Assembly: GCA_916381525.1 (NCBI GenBank)
Contig: CAKAEH010001958.1
Span: 62,001 to 126,000, forward strand
Direction of reading: 5' to 3'
DNA: 64,000 nt
DNA from: Cercopithifilaria johnstoni
Lineage: Eukaryota; Nematoda; Chromadorea; Rhabditida; Onchocercidae
Shown here: positions 61,901 to 64,000 of the stretch, one piece after another
Layout of the letters: the number at the start of each line of letters is the position of its first letter
How positions within the stretch are numbered: the first letter of the stretch is position 1
Program-made: the position numbers and the translations under genes
The notes under the pieces: generated by a model
What the model saw: the letters and a program-made list of their open reading frames with translations, nothing else
What the model was told of the DNA's origin: nothing
Database searches by the model: none

Positions 61901-63876
61901 AAACTACAAGTGAAACGCAACTTACAAATTCTTTTTTCATCTTTTCCCGCTTTTTTACCAGCTCACATAATAGACGAACACGCTCAAGGTTCGTTCGCAA
62001 CAAGAAGTATGTTCTAGTTTCACTAGGGTGTGGCTCCTGTCCAGATATCGGAGAAGCATCAGCAGACTTGGGAAGTGTTTTGCTATGCTGGAAAAACCCA
62101 ATATCAATTTCTTGGATTTTTAACTTTAATATCTCACTTTCTGAAAATTCCTTCTATAGTTATTCTTAACTCGCTAACTGCAGAGATTTGGAATAGCGTT
62201 TTTATTCATTTTCATATTACTACTGAAGCAAAAGGGAAGAAAGTTGACTTATTTAATACGCCACTAGTAATTTTTATAATATTTTGAAAGCTGCTTACGA
62301 TTAATCTTCGTAACAAAGGTACTCCGAATCGTGACTTCCTTTTTAACGACCAATAAGCAACGATGTAACGAATCACATTCTCACTGATATCAGCTTTCTC
62401 ACATATTCTTTTCAGACTGTAAAATTATGCAAATCAGAGACATGTATGGATATTAGCAATATAAACTTATTCAAACTTATATTAGCGATATTAACTCGAC
62501 TGAGGAGGAGTAGTATTTACATTCTAAATATGAATGGCTAAGAGAAAAATTAATCCTCATGAAAGGTATGGAATTTCGAAAGTCCTTCTTACAAGAGTGA
62601 CCCCATTAGTTTTTGCAGTTGCTGCTAGCACACTACATTTATTATATTTTCCAAATCAAAATATGAACGATAAAGCGATAAAGTAACGAATGAACCTTTC
62701 GTGCGGAACAGTGGGAATAGAAACTGGTGGAATAAGTGCTTGACTTGCTACTAATTTTTCACGTGCTTTTTTCATCATTTCATCCTAAACACAGTCCTGA
62801 CTGTTAATAAAAAAGTTGGAAGAACTGAAACTTCAAAACAGTTATCTGTTGAAGATGGATGGATGATCAAAACATACCACTTTTTTCCTTTGCTTGGAGA
62901 AATCACTTCCATCATTTCTAAAAAAATATTATACATGACATATATAAATATATAAATAAATAAATTAATTAATAATAGTAATAATAATAATAATAATAAA
63001 TATATATATGCGATCATTTGCTCACTGTGGCTTTAGCAAGATTTCTTTGGCCTCGCAGGATTTTTCGGTGCTTGATCTGAGTTCAGACTTGCTCTTCAGA
63101 TTGTAACTGATAATTCCAATTAACGTACTCGTTTAATCATATTTCGACTACACTTTTTCTTTTCCAAACAAAATGTGAAAGATGTATTGAAACATACTTT
63201 ACAAAATCGGTTGAATGAAAATGGCAATATGCCGTATACCGTATTTCAGTGCCACCTTCACGTTTGGGATTATCAACTATTTCAGCACGCATCTCCATAC
63301 CCGCGGCATTTGCACATGTCACGTGAAATGAACGGGTACAGCTTTTCTGAAGGAATGATTTAGTTTGAAAAGAAGGAATTATGTAGTGTTAGTGTTGGAG
63401 AGAACATGATAAAATCATCGTAATAGCTTACACGAGAACTTTGACCTGGTATACCGTTATTATTTCAAATCAATATGTTTAGATTTATATCAAAAATTCA
63501 GTACTGCTTTTTAATTCTTAGGATAATGAACGCTTTTTAAACTTAACTGCGCTTCATGATAAGCTATCGCCATTTATCATACGAGGTATCTAAATTGCAC
63601 TTAGTAAATGCTTTTACAGAATTTACTGAACTATTGTGTGCTACTTTTTATTAATACAACTAACAAATTTCCCGAAGATCTCGTCTATTTTGGTTCAAGT
63701 TCATAATCGCTAGTGAACTACTTGATCGACCAATGAATTATTTGTCATACCCTAGAACACTGTAGACATGCTCCCACTTTTTGCTTGCATACAATACATC
63801 TCAGCCGTTGCCTTCGTCTTAGTGAATTTTCAATCCCATCAATTGGTTCCATGAAAACACTGTTGGCAAAATGAAC
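58928..63876 (-). CDS. lin-49: BRPF/LIN-49 bromodomain-PHD protein, C-terminal 618 residues (5' part beyond window)
   Basis: BRPF proteins are scaffolds of MOZ/MORF-type histone acetyltransferase complexes; LIN-49 is the C. elegans member. Exons on the minus strand: 63751-63876, 63198-63346, 62878-62917, 62696-62784, 62299-62416, 61926-62087, 61670-61768, 61382-61467, 61097-61280, 60839-60910, 60546-60777, 60113-60298, 59698-59798, 59451-59551, 58928-59039; phases agree. It enters inside the extended PHD2 of the PZP module (VHFANSVFMEPIDGIE, CIVCKQKVGACLQC, FHVTCANAAGMEMRAE, YCHFH). Next come YWSLKRKSRFGVPLLRRL and LERVRLLCELVKKREKMKKE, both BRPF hallmarks. The bromodomain shows VFAKPVTEKEVPGYSTVIKN, PMDLSTMRKKLAKCDYKNLS and the acetyl-lysine Asn in MMNNCSTFN. 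A basic linker follows, then a PWWP-like end (HDDIVWITENNERKIGRVID, YVLVLYFDGQKNWRWVPVKC). At least the first PHD and the start codon lie beyond 64000. Confidence 0.9.
62937..63008. repeat. ATA/TAA-rich microsatellite in a BRPF intron
   Basis: A run of TAATAATAATAA preceded and followed by TATA/AAATA words in the intron between exons 63198-63346 and 62878-62917. The minus-strand frame through it encodes Leu and Ile runs only. Confidence 0.9.
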
Positions 63877-64000
63877 CTAAGAAATTTTTAATCAGTAAAA
63901 ATGAAAAAGAAGGGTAAATAAAAAATAACAAGGTGCATTTCAATTCAACTATAATTCTGCTCGATGGAATTTGAATTTCTATTTCAATTCGTTCGATTAG
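63877..64000 (-). other. Intron of BRPF reaching the window edge
   Basis: The acceptor TTCTTAG ends at 63877 on the minus strand and no further exon is visible before the edge. Confidence 0.7.

Noticed and set aside
1..64000. tRNA, rRNA or spliced-leader genes
   Set aside because: No stretch with a convincing B-box such as GGTTCGAATCC, rRNA core or spliced-leader sequence was noticed; a covariance-model scan would settle this.

Overview
The window is eukaryotic nuclear DNA, very AT-rich, with multi-exon genes, GT-AG introns of about 50 to 800 bases and TTTCAG-type acceptors. Several start codons sit 5-20 bases after an acceptor with no upstream coding exon, which suggests spliced-leader trans-splicing. 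The gene content (DAF-15/raptor, CYB-3, a COSA-1/CNTD1-like cyclin, LIN-49/BRPF, FAM98, ZNF706) fits a nematode. Low GC and intron length would suit a clade III (spirurid or filarial) worm, but species is not decidable here. I rebuilt exons by eye from reading frames, splice sites and phase continuity. Coordinates given are start-to-stop spans with the exons listed in the evidence.

Left part (1-16 kb): an unrecognised 12-exon minus-strand gene (718-5262) lies beside a block of minisatellites and recent duplications (5.4-7.7 kb). Then cyclin B3 (plus, 9859-11866) stands tail to tail with a second cyclin-fold gene, CNTD1/COSA-1-like (minus, 12679-15448). Middle (16-41 kb): an unrecognised four-helix membrane protein (plus, 16563-18380), a small basic repeat-bearing transcript end near 19.4 kb, a divergent alpha-tubulin (minus, 20847-23987), a complete 30-exon raptor gene (plus, 25942-35939), the mitochondrial Era GTPase ERAL1 (plus, 37672-40110) and, behind it on the other strand, what looks like a broken TMEM65 gene.

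Right part (42-64 kb) is all minus strand: a possible small secreted-peptide gene just downstream of FAM98 (43574-47184), two tandem ZNF706 genes (48943-51325), mitochondrial ribosomal protein bL12m (53001-54434, 5' end uncertain), a 4 kb repeat-bearing stretch without genes, and the C-terminal 618 residues of a BRPF/LIN-49 protein that runs off the right edge (58928-63876).

The genes mostly serve unrelated housekeeping roles: cell cycle and meiosis (cyclins), microtubules, TORC1 signalling, mitochondrial translation (ERAL1, bL12m), RNA metabolism (FAM98) and chromatin (BRPF). No RNA gene, transposon with coding capacity or CRISPR array was seen. The more interesting items are the COSA-1-like gene and its intronic pseudo-exon, the alpha-tubulin lacking Lys40, a GC-AG intron in raptor, the TMEM65 relic, the possible secreted peptide behind FAM98, and the tandem ZNF706 pair.
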